From positions 35,219-99,218 of the forward strand of contig URUY01000012.1 in the NCBI GenBank assembly GCA_900551115.1: a stretch of DNA of 64,000 nt, in the 5' to 3' direction. Made by a program: the position numbers and the translations under genes. The notes beneath the pieces were generated by a model. The model worked only from the letters and a program-made list of their open reading frames with translations. It ran no database searches and had not been told where the DNA came from. Positions 9,064-17,926 of the stretch are shown piece by piece; position 1 is the first letter of the stretch, and the number at the start of each line of letters is the position of its first letter. This stretch comes from an uncultured Lachnospiraceae bacterium. Its GTDB lineage: Bacteria; Bacillota; Clostridia; Lachnospirales; Lachnospiraceae.

Positions 9064-9836
9064 GCGATGCTTCCCACCTTTTCCTCATATATTTCAAAAA
9101 ATCTGTCCTCAAGACTCTTTCCTGCCGTAATGGCGTCAAGCGTGTCGCAGGCCACCATATGACCGTCCACAATAATCCCTACTCTGTCGCAGATTTTTTC
9201 AATCAGACTGAAAATATGGGTAGAAACAATAATGGTCTTTTCCTCTTTCTTTAAATCCAGCAGGAAATCTGTCACTACCTTGGCAGTCAGGACATCCAGC
9301 CCGTTGGTCGGCTCATCAAAAATAATGATATCCGGGTCATGTACCAGGGAAATTACCAAAGATACTTTCTGTTTCATACCGGTAGACAGGTTTCCTACCT
9401 TTACTTCCGCAAATTTATCAATACCAAAGCGTGTAAACAGCTCCTGCTTGCGGGCATTTTTTTCCTCCGCAGGCACACCATGCAAATCTGCAAAAAAATC
9501 ATACAGATAATTAGGCGTAAAAAACTCCTCCAGCTTCAGTTCGCTTGTCAGAAATCCGATTTTACTGCGGACCTCTTCCGGGTTCTTTACCACGCTTGCT
9601 CCGTCTAAAACAGCGTCCCCGCAGTCCGGCTTAATCAGGGTAGCCAGCATACGCAGAGTCGTAGTTTTGCCTGCGCCGTTAGGGCCAAGCAGCCCAAACA
9701 CCTCTCCCCTGTAAGCCGTAAAGGACAAATCGTTTACCGCAACCTTTGTCTTTTCGCTTGTTTTCTCAATTTTCTGTTGTTTGGCTGACAGCTTAAAGGT
9801 TTTCTTCAAACCGCTCACCTGCAAAATCTCTTCCAT
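9060..9836 (-). CDS. ABC transporter ATP-binding protein, NatA-like
   Basis: ATPase partner of the downstream permease. In 258 residues it shows Walker A (GPNGAGKTT), the Q-loop region, the signature LSTGMKQK (a variant of LSGGQ seen in the NatA group), Walker B (IIIFDEPTNGLD) and the switch histidine (VSTHIF). Residues 13-35 form a charged insertion (KLSAKQQKIEKTSEKTK) between the first strand and VNDL, which is common in NatA relatives. It sits second to last in the xre / membrane protein / natA / natB set. Confidence 0.93.
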   Translation of the reverse strand: MEEILQVSGLKKTFKLSAKQQKIEKTSEKTKVAVNDLSFTAYRGEVFGLLGPNGAGKTTTLRMLATLIKPDCGDAVLDGASVVKNPEEVRSKIGFLTSELKLEEFFTPNYLYDFFADLHGVPAEEKNARKQELFTRFGIDKFAEVKVGNLSTGMKQKVSLVISLVHDPDIIIFDEPTNGLDVLTAKVVTDFLLDLKKEEKTIIVSTHIFSLIEKICDRVGIIVDGHMVACDTLDAITAGKSLEDRFFEIYEEKVGSIA

Positions 9837-9886
9837 TTATCTTCCTCTCCTTCTGCCGCAATGCGGCCTCAAAATACCCCTGTTTA

Positions 9887-10369
9887 CTACATCACCCTTC
9901 TGTAATACCATAAAAACAGCAAGTAGCTTACCAGGAAAATACAAATCAGTGTTTCACATATTTCCAGCATCTCCTTTGAAAATGCAATTCCCAAAATCAT
10001 GAAAACATAAAATACGGCTAACATTACCTTTGCGGTAGCCCTCAGCGCCTGATTGCCGGCTTCTACCTCCCGCTCGTCAGTTTCCCGAAGACGCTGTCCC
10101 TTTAATCGGTCCTCATCGGAAAGAATCCACTGAATCCTTAAAGCTGCAATGATGCCTCCCGCCGCAAGTCCTGTTCCGATTCCTGTCAGCACACCCAGCC
10201 GAAAGTCATCTGTCACTTCCTTAAATACCGTAAAAAAAATCAGACTAAAAACCACAGTCAGTACACCTGCCGCTATAATAAAGAATATCCGCCTCTGCCG
10301 GTGCTTTAGGACAATACGGTATTCGTCATTGTTTTTTGCCTTACAGCCTCCGCAAAACAACCCTTTCAT
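9887..10369 (-). CDS. Four-helix membrane protein of unknown function in the natAB operon
   Basis: A 160-residue protein with a short Cys-containing N-terminus (MKGLFCGGCKAKN) and four predicted membrane helices in two pairs, near residues 28-48, 57-77, 112-132 and 136-155. The hydrophilic middle (LSDEDRLKGQRLRETDEREVE) is strongly charged. The start overlaps the stop of the Xre regulator by 4 bases (ATGA). I do not recognise a named family. Small membrane proteins between an Xre regulator and an ABC exporter recur in Clostridia and may sense the exporter's substrate, but that is inference. Confidence 0.75.
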   Translation of the reverse strand: MKGLFCGGCKAKNNDEYRIVLKHRQRRIFFIIAAGVLTVVFSLIFFTVFKEVTDDFRLGVLTGIGTGLAAGGIIAALRIQWILSDEDRLKGQRLRETDEREVEAGNQALRATAKVMLAVFYVFMILGIAFSKEMLEICETLICIFLVSYLLFLWYYRRVM

Positions 10370-10575
10370 AGATTTTCATCCTCCCCGCTAAAAATAAAAA
10401 TATCTTCAATACTCACTTCAAAAAACTGCGCAATCTTGTGCGCCAGTATAAGAGACGCATTATATCTGCCGTTTTCCAGCGAAATGATAGTCTGACGGGT
10501 AACGTTTACAGCATCCGCCAGTTCATTCTGCGTCACCTTGCGCTCCTTGCGCAGCTCTTGTATCCTGGTCTGCAT
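10366..10575 (-). CDS. Xre-type helix-turn-helix regulator
   Basis: A compact 69-residue DNA-binding protein made almost entirely of one HTH_3 domain (RIQELRKERKVTQNELADAVNVTRQTI...LENGRYNASL...IAQFFEVSIEDIF). It is of the short YozG-like class often found first in operons with membrane proteins or transporters. It is the first gene of this operon and translation-coupled to the membrane protein. Two dyads in its own promoter make it a likely autorepressor of the four-gene unit. The start ATG at 10575 has only a weak upstream ribosome site. Confidence 0.92.
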   Translation of the reverse strand: MQTRIQELRKERKVTQNELADAVNVTRQTIISLENGRYNASLILAHKIAQFFEVSIEDIFIFSGEDENL

Positions 10576-10623
10576 AGCTCCCGCCCCTCCTCCTTTCCCT
10601 CATGCTCCTTCCTCTTGTTTCCA

Positions 10624-10678
10624 CACAAAAAGTAAAGTGTACTTTACTCTGCAAGTATAGTACACTTTACATTTTGTG
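10624..10678. promoter_or_regulatory. Double dyad operator in the xre-natAB promoter
   Basis: Two 16-bp dyads lie 23 bp apart, centre to centre: GTAAAG-TGTA-CTTTAC at 10632-10647 (perfect) and GTATAG-TACA-CTTTAC at 10655-10670 (one mismatch between arms). They are also mirror copies, so 10624-10643 and 10659-10678 form a 20-bp inverted repeat with 19 matches. One dyad covers the spacer and -10 of the promoter and the other covers the presumed start site. This is the expected geometry for a dimeric Xre repressor acting cooperatively; the regulator is inferred from position. Confidence 0.75.
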
Positions 10679-10682
10679 TCAA
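10654..10682 (-). promoter_or_regulatory. Near-consensus promoter of the xre-natAB operon
   Basis: Minus strand TTGACA (10682-10677), 17-base spacer, TATACT (10659-10654). It drives the Xre regulator about 75 bases downstream, and the dyad operators overlap it. Confidence 0.88.
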
Positions 10683-10762
10683 GATATATATTTTTTCTGC
10701 TAAAGCCTTCTGCTAACCCCTTCTGCCAAAGCATCAAAAAGCGCCCCTGTCATGTGTGCGTA

Positions 10763-11752
10763 TTAGAAATTCTTTATCTCAAACGGATTTTCTTCCCTAT
10801 TTACCGCATGCAGACAGCCGGCAATACTGTTTTTGACCATATGCTCCACTGCCTCCACTGTATAAAAGGCAGTGTGGGGCGTGACGATCACATTGGGAAA
10901 TGCCTTTAACAGCGCCAGCTCGCGGTTAGCCATGGGCTTTCCGCAGAGATTGAAGTAATAAAGCGCCGTTTCGTTTTCTATAACATCTAAGCCCGCCGCT
11001 CCGATTTTGCCGCTTTCCAGTCCCTTTATCATAGCCTCGGAGTCGATAAGGCTTCCTCTGGCAGTGTTTATCAGAATAACGCCGTCCTTCATTTTTGCAA
11101 GCGCCTTATCGTCTATCATGTGATAGTTATCTTCCGTAGAGGGCATGTGCAGGGAAATAATATCACTTTCTCGGTACAATGTATCAAGGTCCGTATACTC
11201 CGCAAGCCCTGCCACCTCTTCCTGCCTGTATAAATCATATGCCAGAAGCCGGCATCCAAAGCCCCTTAAATGCTCTATTACGGTACGGCCTATTTTGCCG
11301 GTGCCGATGATTCCCACGGTACAGTCCGAGAGTTCCATGCCAATCTTACCCATTAAGCTGTAATCCTGTATTGCACTCCTGTCTAAAATATGCACAACAC
11401 GTCTGCAGCACATGAGCATCAGCATGATTGCATAATTTGCTACGCTGTTGGGAGGATAAGGAGCATTGCAGACAGTAATTCCCAATTCCTTTGCCGCCCC
11501 TGTATCCACATGGTCATACCCCACCGTTCTGGTGGAAATGCATTTTACACCGCCGGCCTTTAAGACAGCCAGCATATCTGCATCGAGAGGCGTTGTAATA
11601 ATACTGACTGCATCATACCCCTTTGCCAAATGCAGATTATCCGGGCGGGGTCCTTCCGTTGTTGCACCATACGTGACCCCGCATTTTTCACACCATGTAT
11701 CAAAATACTCTTTTTCATCAAATTCTCTCAGACTGTACACAAACAGTTTCAT
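10763..11752 (-). CDS. NAD-dependent D-2-hydroxyacid dehydrogenase (D-lactate dehydrogenase / VanH type)
   Basis: Reduces a 2-keto acid such as pyruvate to the D-hydroxy acid with NADH. The 329-residue protein has the family layout: a split catalytic domain, a Rossmann nucleotide-binding domain with VGIIGTGKIGRTV near residue 145, the catalytic Arg in NTARGSLID, a Glu in GLDVIENE, and the catalytic His in VTPHTAFYT. Helix 5 (YPPNSVANYAIMLMLMCCRR) is typical of D-LDH and VanH. There is no van ligase nearby, so a fermentative D-lactate role is more likely than glycopeptide resistance. Confidence 0.92.
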   Translation of the reverse strand: MKLFVYSLREFDEKEYFDTWCEKCGVTYGATTEGPRPDNLHLAKGYDAVSIITTPLDADMLAVLKAGGVKCISTRTVGYDHVDTGAAKELGITVCNAPYPPNSVANYAIMLMLMCCRRVVHILDRSAIQDYSLMGKIGMELSDCTVGIIGTGKIGRTVIEHLRGFGCRLLAYDLYRQEEVAGLAEYTDLDTLYRESDIISLHMPSTEDNYHMIDDKALAKMKDGVILINTARGSLIDSEAMIKGLESGKIGAAGLDVIENETALYYFNLCGKPMANRELALLKAFPNVIVTPHTAFYTVEAVEHMVKNSIAGCLHAVNREENPFEIKNF

Positions 11753-11776
11753 GACTGTTCTCCTTTACGTTGCTTT

Positions 11777-12958
11777 CTATATTACCATATCCACATGCTG
11801 TATCGTTCCTGCTTCGCCGTTTTCCTTTAAGAAAATACCGGTACTGCGGATAATGCCCTGCGTCTTGTTTGTTTCCTGCTGCTTTAAGGAAAACTCAGTC
11901 GCTGCCTTACCAAGGTAAATGGCACCTACGCCCGCTTCGCCGATAGCCAACAATCTCTCTTTGCCGTCCGCATCCCTGGTCCAGATTTTCAGGTCTTTAA
12001 AGACGTTGTCGCTTTCGTCTATCCAACCGTTTCCATCCTCATCATAAGCAGCCAGGTCCTTAAAGCCGTCACCGCTCTTTGTGCCGAACAGTTCGCCGCC
12101 ATCGTTAATGCTGCCGTCCTTATTTTTATCCAAAGCCAGCATGCCGCTGCCGGAAGACAGCTGTGCCAGCTTTTCTTTTTTGCCATCCTGATTCAGGTCA
12201 AAGAAAAAGGTCTGGTCCGAAAAGCCTGCCGGGCTTCCTTCTAGGTTAATCACCAGCGGGTCGACGCAGAATACCTTTCTGGTATATTCCATACCAAAGG
12301 TGGATGTAAATTCCCTTGACATTTCCAGATTTACATTAAAGCTAATGCTTCTCCCATCCGCCGTTTCCACCATACCGGCTGTGGAAAAGCTGGTCACTTC
12401 CTTTTCAGTGAAAATACTTGACATGGTAACCTGCTCTTTCCATGGGCCGTTTGCCCCCACCGTTACCCTGCCAGGCATTATCTCTTTGTCAGCGGCTCCG
12501 TTCGGCGTTCCATTAACTGCAATTCCAAAGGACACACCTGATGCTGCTGTCAGCGAAAAGCTTTTTGAAGAGGACATATGAAATCCTGCCCTTACCTTCT
12601 CCATCCGTTCCAGTTTCCGGTAATCCGGCATTCTTCCTTCCTGAATGGCACGCAGGGATTCTAACATTCTTCTTAACATCTTGATTTTAAAATCCTCTTC
12701 CGGTTCCCATGTTCCGCCCTGCTTTAACCAATCCTTTGACTTCCCTGAAATATCCAGAGTTGCCGCTTCTTTTTCCGCCTCTTTTTTTGTTTCTTTTTCT
12801 GTTCCTTTTGCCGTTGCCGCCCTCTTTTCTGCTTCTTTAGACGCATCCGGCAGCAAACCTTCTCCACGAAACCGTTCCGAGACGGTTATCCTGGTTGCCC
12901 TTGCCGAAAATGCCTGTCTTTCTGATGCCATTGCGACAGTACTTTGATTGATTTTCAT
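11777..12958 (-). CDS. Protein of unknown function with EF-hand-like Ca-binding loops
   Basis: A 393-residue protein with no signal peptide. The N-terminal part is Lys/Glu/Ala rich, with a charged stretch near residues 35-60 (repeated EKE and KEAEKEA) that may be a coiled coil. The middle is beta-rich. From about residue 255 three acidic loops of DxDxDG type occur: DLNQDGKKEK, DKNKDGSIND and DEDGNGWIDE, as in EF-hand, dockerin or VCBS-like calcium sites. ATG at 12958 was chosen because AGGAGGTG lies 6 bases upstream; an in-frame ATG at 13021 has no such site. Related proteins are annotated as hypothetical in Clostridia. The function is unknown. Confidence 0.7.
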   Translation of the reverse strand: MKINQSTVAMASERQAFSARATRITVSERFRGEGLLPDASKEAEKRAATAKGTEKETKKEAEKEAATLDISGKSKDWLKQGGTWEPEEDFKIKMLRRMLESLRAIQEGRMPDYRKLERMEKVRAGFHMSSSKSFSLTAASGVSFGIAVNGTPNGAADKEIMPGRVTVGANGPWKEQVTMSSIFTEKEVTSFSTAGMVETADGRSISFNVNLEMSREFTSTFGMEYTRKVFCVDPLVINLEGSPAGFSDQTFFFDLNQDGKKEKLAQLSSGSGMLALDKNKDGSINDGGELFGTKSGDGFKDLAAYDEDGNGWIDESDNVFKDLKIWTRDADGKERLLAIGEAGVGAIYLGKAATEFSLKQQETNKTQGIIRSTGIFLKENGEAGTIQHVDMVI

Positions 12959-13027
12959 GCCTGCACCTCCTTGTCTGCATGAAGAAACGATATGTTTCAC
13001 GACCCGGGGTTCCTTCCCCACTGTAGA

Positions 13028-13066
13028 AATGCCCCCGTTCCCGCATCCATGGGGAACAGGGGCATT
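13028..13066 (-). terminator. GC-rich stem-loop after the GH2 gene
   Basis: Arms AATGCCCCCGTTCCC (13028-13042) and GGGGAACAGGGGCATT (13051-13066) pair around a short loop about 75 bases past the GH2 stop. There is little T run on the minus strand, so termination there is plausible but not strong. Confidence 0.45.
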
Positions 13067-13138
13067 ATTTATATCGGTAAAAGACAGAAAAAATATAAGT
13101 TTTTTAAGAAAATCCCTGTATTTTATAAGGAATCCTCT

Positions 13139-16100
13139 TTATGAAAAATGAAACCATTTAAAATCAAAATCACATCCCGGCAAAAATACAAAATTGACCT
13201 TATTTTTACCCTTTACGGCTGTAAGCGGGAACGTTACCTCTGTATATTCCTCACTGTGGGGGAATTCCACCAGCTGATTTACGGATTCGCCGTCTTCTCC
13301 ATAGAATCTGATATGGATGGAGTTTGCCGGCAGCTTTGTACGTCCGCAGATTGTAATCTCAGAAAAGCCCTTGCTGCCAAAATCCATATTTTCATATTCC
13401 AAAGAAACATTGTTTCCAATCCCTTCTACCGCGTCCTCCTTTACCGTAAAGGTGTCGCCGTACAGGTTTGTCGACTCTGTTGCATACAGCTTTTCATAAG
13501 CCTTTTCCAGCTTTTTAAAGGAGAAGCCCTTGATGAAATAACGCTGATGCCTTGTTACCAGGCAAAGGGTGGTAATGCCCTTTATCCGTCGTTTCAGCTT
13601 GTAGGTCGCAGGCTTGTAAACATCCCATGTGCTGGGCATCTGATATACTACGTCAGCCAAAAGCTCGCTGCCCTCGTCATCGGGCATGCCTTCCCATATT
13701 TGCAGATAGTGCGGTTCATCGCTCATGGCAAAGATAGGAAGCGTAATCTCATCGGAACCATATTCACCGAAATCAATCCCTCTGTATCCGATTTCACTGA
13801 TGCCCTCCTGGGCGCTGGCAACGCTCTTTTCTGAAAAACCGCCTATATCACCCTTGTGGCAGTTATACAGCGCGCCTGCAATGAAACCATAAGGGTCCAA
13901 ATATGCCTCACCCAGGCCATCCGCCGAAAATTCCAGCTGGGAAAGCAGCTTTACCTTCTCCGTACCGTTCTTTACAGCGGCACGTACTCTGAAGGAACCG
14001 TCTCCCTTTGCACGAATGCGGCAGCGGCAGACAGCGGTATCTCCCTCCTCTGCCGGCAGCAGCTCTACATCTGCTAAATTGGACGTAATACCCGCATCAT
14101 TTACAGCCGTAAATACAACCTCTCTGTCCGTAGCATCTGCCGGATATAAATATGCTTTTACTACAATCTCCTTCTTATCTGCATGGAAGGCCTGACCCTC
14201 CTCACTTACCAGTTCAATCTTTCTTACGGGAATAAAATTCTCATGTCCCGTTACCAAAGGCATTTTTTTGTTTTCTTCCGCAGCGCTGATACCCTCCGAC
14301 ACATCTGCGGCAACCGCCTGCAATACCAGTGTCTTCGGTGCAATATTCTCTTTGACACCGATATCTCGCACCGTTATCCCGATAGGACCTGCTTCTGTCC
14401 TGGCTCCGATTACGGCAAGAAGCTTTCCGTTAAAAAGCTTTCTGCAGGTACCCTTGTACTGGTCATAATCCGTGCTGTCGCCGTTGTCAAGCCCGACCAG
14501 CCTGCCCGCTCCGGTTACATCTACCTCCACATAATCTGCCGCATTTTCTACCGGATTGCCTTCAGCATCCTCCATGCCGATTTCTACAAAAATCAAATCC
14601 TGTCCGTCAGCCTTCAGCCAGTCCTTATCCGCTTTCAGCGTAATCTTTGCAGAGTCACCAAAGGACTTATGTACATCCTCCGCAATCACCCTGCCGTTTT
14701 CATCGTAAGCTACGGCTCTGATTGTTCCCGGCTCATAAGGTGTCCGGAAGCTGGGGAACAGCTCTGTACCGTGCAGATGGTCAATCTCCTTTACTCCCAT
14801 GGACTTTTCGTTTACAAAAACCTCCACCTTGGGTGCATTGGTACATACACGCACATCTATCATCTGCCCCGGATTAAAATCCCAGTAAGGCATCAGATAC
14901 ACCATAGGCGCTTTTTTATAATCGGTCCACTCCGCCTGATACATATAGTAGGTATCCTTAGGGAAACCTGCCGTATCAATCTGTCCGAAGTAGGAATTCT
15001 TCGTTTTGTAAGGTGTCGGCTCTCCGATATAATCATGTCCCGTCCACAAAAACTGTCCGGCTGCATAATCCCTGTCTCTGTCTACGCAGATGCAGTATTC
15101 TACGGATTTGGCCGCCCAGCTCGGTCTGCTGTTGCCGAATGCCGAACATTGCTCATCCTCTTCTGTCAGAATGGACTGGGAAAGCGGGAAATGATAGACA
15201 CCCCTGCTCTGTACAATGGAAGATGTCTCACTTCCGTAAATAAGCCAGTCGGGATGTGCTGCGTGGTGGTTATCGTAGTGGATTTCCGCATAGTTGTAGC
15301 CCGCCAGCTTCACAATATCCGCACAGTCCTGTGCCCCCTGCCAGGGCATGTAATTAGAACCGATAGTTACTTTTGCATTCTCCTTTGGGTCGTGGGCAAG
15401 CACATACCCCATCAGCCTGCGGGTCAGCTCCGGTCCTTTTTCTCCGTGTGTATCATGAATCTCGTTACCGATGCTCCACATAATGACGGAAGGGTGGTTT
15501 CTGTCCCGTCTTACCCAGCTTTCCACATCTCTTTCTGCCCACTCGCCAAAAAATCTGGCATAGTCATATTCTGTCTTGGGTTCTTCCCACATGTCAAAAG
15601 CTTCCGAATCCACATACATACCCATTTCATCTGCAAGCTCCATAAGCTCCGGGGCCGGCATGTTATGAGAAGTACGGATAGCATTGACACCCATCTTTTT
15701 TAAGGTAACGATTTTTCTCTTCATGGCAGCCTTATTGAATGCCGCTCCCAGACATCCGAAATCATGATGCTCGCATACGCCGTGCAGCTTCACTCTCTTG
15801 CCGTTAGCCACAAAGCCCAGATTGGGGTCAAAAACAAATTCCCTGAAACCAAAGCTTACTGTTTCTTTGTCACCGTTTGGCAGCTCTACCGCCAGTTCAT
15901 AGAGATTAGGGTCCTCTGCGTCCCACAGTCTGGGATTTTCCACAAGCAGACTGCCCTTTAACAGACAGCTTCCCTCTTCTCTCTCCAGACGTCCTTCCTT
16001 TATGACACTTCCGTCATATATTACCTTTACACAGGCTGTGTCCACTGTATCTGCAGCTTTTGTCTCTCCTGCAGACCCCGTTTTTATGTCTCCGGCAATT

Positions 16101-16615
16101 TCTGCCTCTATTTCTACTGTAAAATCCTGTCCTTCACGCTTAGTTGCTACATAGATACCATCGGAGGCAAGGTAGACCGCCGGCACCGTCTTTAACCATA
16201 CATTCCGGTAAATACCCGCACCGGAATACCATCTGGAATTAGGGTCATGATGGTCTACACGAACCATGACAGTGTTGTCACCTTCGTGCAAAAGCTTTGT
16301 GATATCAAATTCAAAGGTAGAATATCCGTATTTCCATTCTCCCGCAAGCTCGCCGTTTACATATACCTTGGAATCCATGTAGACACCGTCAAAACGAAGC
16401 AGTCTGGTAAGCCCGTCTGCCCCTGCTGTCTCAAAGTGCTTGCGATACCAGCCCGTACCGGTTTCATACAGCTTTTGTGTGTCATAAATCAGCCAGTCAT
16501 GCGGAAGATCCACATGCTTAAACTCCTGTTCCCACGCTTTTAGTTCCTTAAGGTCCGTGCCATAGGGTGTTTTAACAAATTCCCAGTTATCATTGAATAG
16601 TCTCTTTCGATTCAT
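13139..16615 (-). CDS. Glycoside hydrolase family 2 (beta-galactosidase-like) with C-terminal accessory domains
   Basis: A 1158-residue glycosidase, probably releasing beta-linked galactose or a related sugar. The GH2 order is clear: jelly-roll sugar-binding domain (residues 1-150, with VDLPHDW and YRNVW), immunoglobulin-like domain (about 155-265), and TIM barrel with acid/base Glu385 in WSIGNE and nucleophile Glu463 in IYGSETS. FLWTGHDYIGEPTPY and a DUF4982-like segment follow, then Big-type immunoglobulin repeats, then a C-terminal beta-sandwich of carbohydrate-binding-module type ending FKWFHFS. No signal peptide is visible, so it probably acts on imported oligosaccharides. ATG at 16615 follows TTAGGAAA. 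Galactose released could feed galK/galT, which lie about 33 kb away. Confidence 0.92.
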   Translation of the reverse strand: MNRKRLFNDNWEFVKTPYGTDLKELKAWEQEFKHVDLPHDWLIYDTQKLYETGTGWYRKHFETAGADGLTRLLRFDGVYMDSKVYVNGELAGEWKYGYSTFEFDITKLLHEGDNTVMVRVDHHDPNSRWYSGAGIYRNVWLKTVPAVYLASDGIYVATKREGQDFTVEIEAEIAGDIKTGSAGETKAADTVDTACVKVIYDGSVIKEGRLEREEGSCLLKGSLLVENPRLWDAEDPNLYELAVELPNGDKETVSFGFREFVFDPNLGFVANGKRVKLHGVCEHHDFGCLGAAFNKAAMKRKIVTLKKMGVNAIRTSHNMPAPELMELADEMGMYVDSEAFDMWEEPKTEYDYARFFGEWAERDVESWVRRDRNHPSVIMWSIGNEIHDTHGEKGPELTRRLMGYVLAHDPKENAKVTIGSNYMPWQGAQDCADIVKLAGYNYAEIHYDNHHAAHPDWLIYGSETSSIVQSRGVYHFPLSQSILTEEDEQCSAFGNSRPSWAAKSVEYCICVDRDRDYAAGQFLWTGHDYIGEPTPYKTKNSYFGQIDTAGFPKDTYYMYQAEWTDYKKAPMVYLMPYWDFNPGQMIDVRVCTNAPKVEVFVNEKSMGVKEIDHLHGTELFPSFRTPYEPGTIRAVAYDENGRVIAEDVHKSFGDSAKITLKADKDWLKADGQDLIFVEIGMEDAEGNPVENAADYVEVDVTGAGRLVGLDNGDSTDYDQYKGTCRKLFNGKLLAVIGARTEAGPIGITVRDIGVKENIAPKTLVLQAVAADVSEGISAAEENKKMPLVTGHENFIPVRKIELVSEEGQAFHADKKEIVVKAYLYPADATDREVVFTAVNDAGITSNLADVELLPAEEGDTAVCRCRIRAKGDGSFRVRAAVKNGTEKVKLLSQLEFSADGLGEAYLDPYGFIAGALYNCHKGDIGGFSEKSVASAQEGISEIGYRGIDFGEYGSDEITLPIFAMSDEPHYLQIWEGMPDDEGSELLADVVYQMPSTWDVYKPATYKLKRRIKGITTLCLVTRHQRYFIKGFSFKKLEKAYEKLYATESTNLYGDTFTVKEDAVEGIGNNVSLEYENMDFGSKGFSEITICGRTKLPANSIHIRFYGEDGESVNQLVEFPHSEEYTEVTFPLTAVKGKNKVNFVFLPGCDFDFKWFHFS

Positions 16616-16839
16616 TTTCCTAACCTTCCCCTTCATGCGGTGCTGCCGCACAAACTTTCTGTTTTTATTTTATAAGCATACCGACAGATAATTTCATACA
16701 CTTCTCTATGATAAAATCTACCAACATATATATTACACGCTGCCTATAACACGCACAACCTACTTTCTTGCATTATTTTTGTGGTATTTTGCATTGTTTT
16801 TATTCTCTTACTTCAGTTCTCAATAACTCTGTTACTATT

Positions 16840-17460
16840 TCATAATTCTCCTACTGATTTGAAAATGTGCAAGCTATGCATACTTTGATGTATTTGTGCT
16901 GCGTTGAAATCAGCCGGTTTTTCCGAGGCTGAATACTTTTCCAACGAAAAAAAGCATTGGTTGTGTATCCTTGCAAAGAAATAAATGATTAGTTTGAGTA
17001 AAAACTGTGGTGTCAGATGCAGTTCTTCTGACATTACATTAGGATTCGTTTCTATTACAGCAAAATCAATCTCTATGGTCACTCCACTATAGTGTGATTC
17101 CGGAAAATAGGAATATTCCTTGACACCCGTCTTTATATTAACAGCCATATCGCCCTTTTTTATATACAAGAACTCACCTTCCAGTGATTCAAATTCAATT
17201 CTCCCCTCTCGGCAATGGTTTATTTCCATAATATTTTCATATCCTGTTATCTCATCAATTGACAAATAATCTGTATGATAGGTAATGCTAAGCCCATGTT
17301 CCACAAGATATGTTCTATATGTCATATCATCCCATGTAAAATATGTGACAAATCCAACTGCATTCATTATTTTCAGTTTTAATTTATTATCAGTGATTTC
17401 CCGCTGTCTGTACCTTTTCATATATAAATGCAAATCAATTCCAAAATTTCTTATTATCAT
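16840..17460 (-). pseudogene. Sensor half of an AraC-type regulator without a DNA-binding domain (probable truncation)
   Basis: The 206 codons resemble the N-terminal ligand-binding half of gut-clostridial AraC regulators (…ENIMEINHCREGRIEFE…, …GDMAVN…, …YSGVTIEID…). Full members run to about 300 residues and end in a double helix-turn-helix. Here the frame ends soon after FNAAQIHQSMHSL, and the 220 bases beyond hold no HTH coding in any frame that I can read. The stretch is more AT-rich than its neighbours. It is most simply a regulator that has lost its C-terminus by deletion. A stand-alone sensor domain is the alternative. Confidence 0.6.
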
Positions 17461-17503
17461 TCATATTACCCCGCCTTTATGTTTGAGTTATTATTGAATG
17501 TTG

Positions 17504-17848
17504 TTAATCTACCACCTTGTAACCTGCACTTTCTATTGCTTCTCGAATCAGGATATCTTCAACTGCATCTGCATAGGACACAATCACAATTCCCTGTTTC
17601 AGTTTTACCTTTGCCGATACTCCTGATATAGAATTCACTGCCTCCGTCACACGATTACTGCAATGCTCGCAGTGCATTCCCTCTACCTTGAATGTTTTCT
17701 TTTGGATTGCTTTATTCAGTTTTTTCTTACGCGGCTTATAATCACTGCCGCCACAGCAGCAGCCCTGTCCTTTAAAATGCTTGATAATAGGAGTTATTGC
17801 CAATCCTACTGCAATTAACAGCAACAGTAATATTACAACATTTTCCAT
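17504..17848 (-). CDS. Membrane-anchored heavy-metal-associated (HMA) domain protein
   Basis: A 114-residue protein: an N-terminal membrane helix (VVILLLLLIAVGLAITPII), a Cys cluster (GQGCCCGGSD), a basic linker and a C-terminal HMA fold with the metal site GMHCEHC near residue 60. HMA domains bind Cu(I) or similar soft metals and pass them to P-type ATPases. No copper ATPase is in the window; the neighbours are iron-uptake genes. Proteins of this build are common next to feo loci in Lachnospiraceae. A metal-sensing or trafficking role is inferred. Confidence 0.85.
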   Translation of the reverse strand: MENVVILLLLLIAVGLAITPIIKHFKGQGCCCGGSDYKPRKKKLNKAIQKKTFKVEGMHCEHCSNRVTEAVNSISGVSAKVKLKQGIVIVSYADAVEDILIREAIESAGYKVVD

Positions 17849-17926
17849 CTCTTCATCACCTCGTGCCTATATATTTTTCTAAGACAATAGATTTTCCATA
17901 CTCTTAAGTCCGATTGCCAATGAGAA

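Noticed and set aside
10763..11752. D-hydroxyacid dehydrogenase considered as VanH of a vancomycin-resistance operon
   Set aside because: No D-Ala-D-Lac ligase (VanA-type) or VanX is adjacent, and the VanW-family protein is over 20 kb away and of a widespread clostridial type.
14183..15703. A 506-codon open frame on the plus strand
   Set aside because: It lies wholly antisense to the GH2 gene, has no ribosome site and its composition (many Cys, His and Arg) is that of a complementary-strand shadow.
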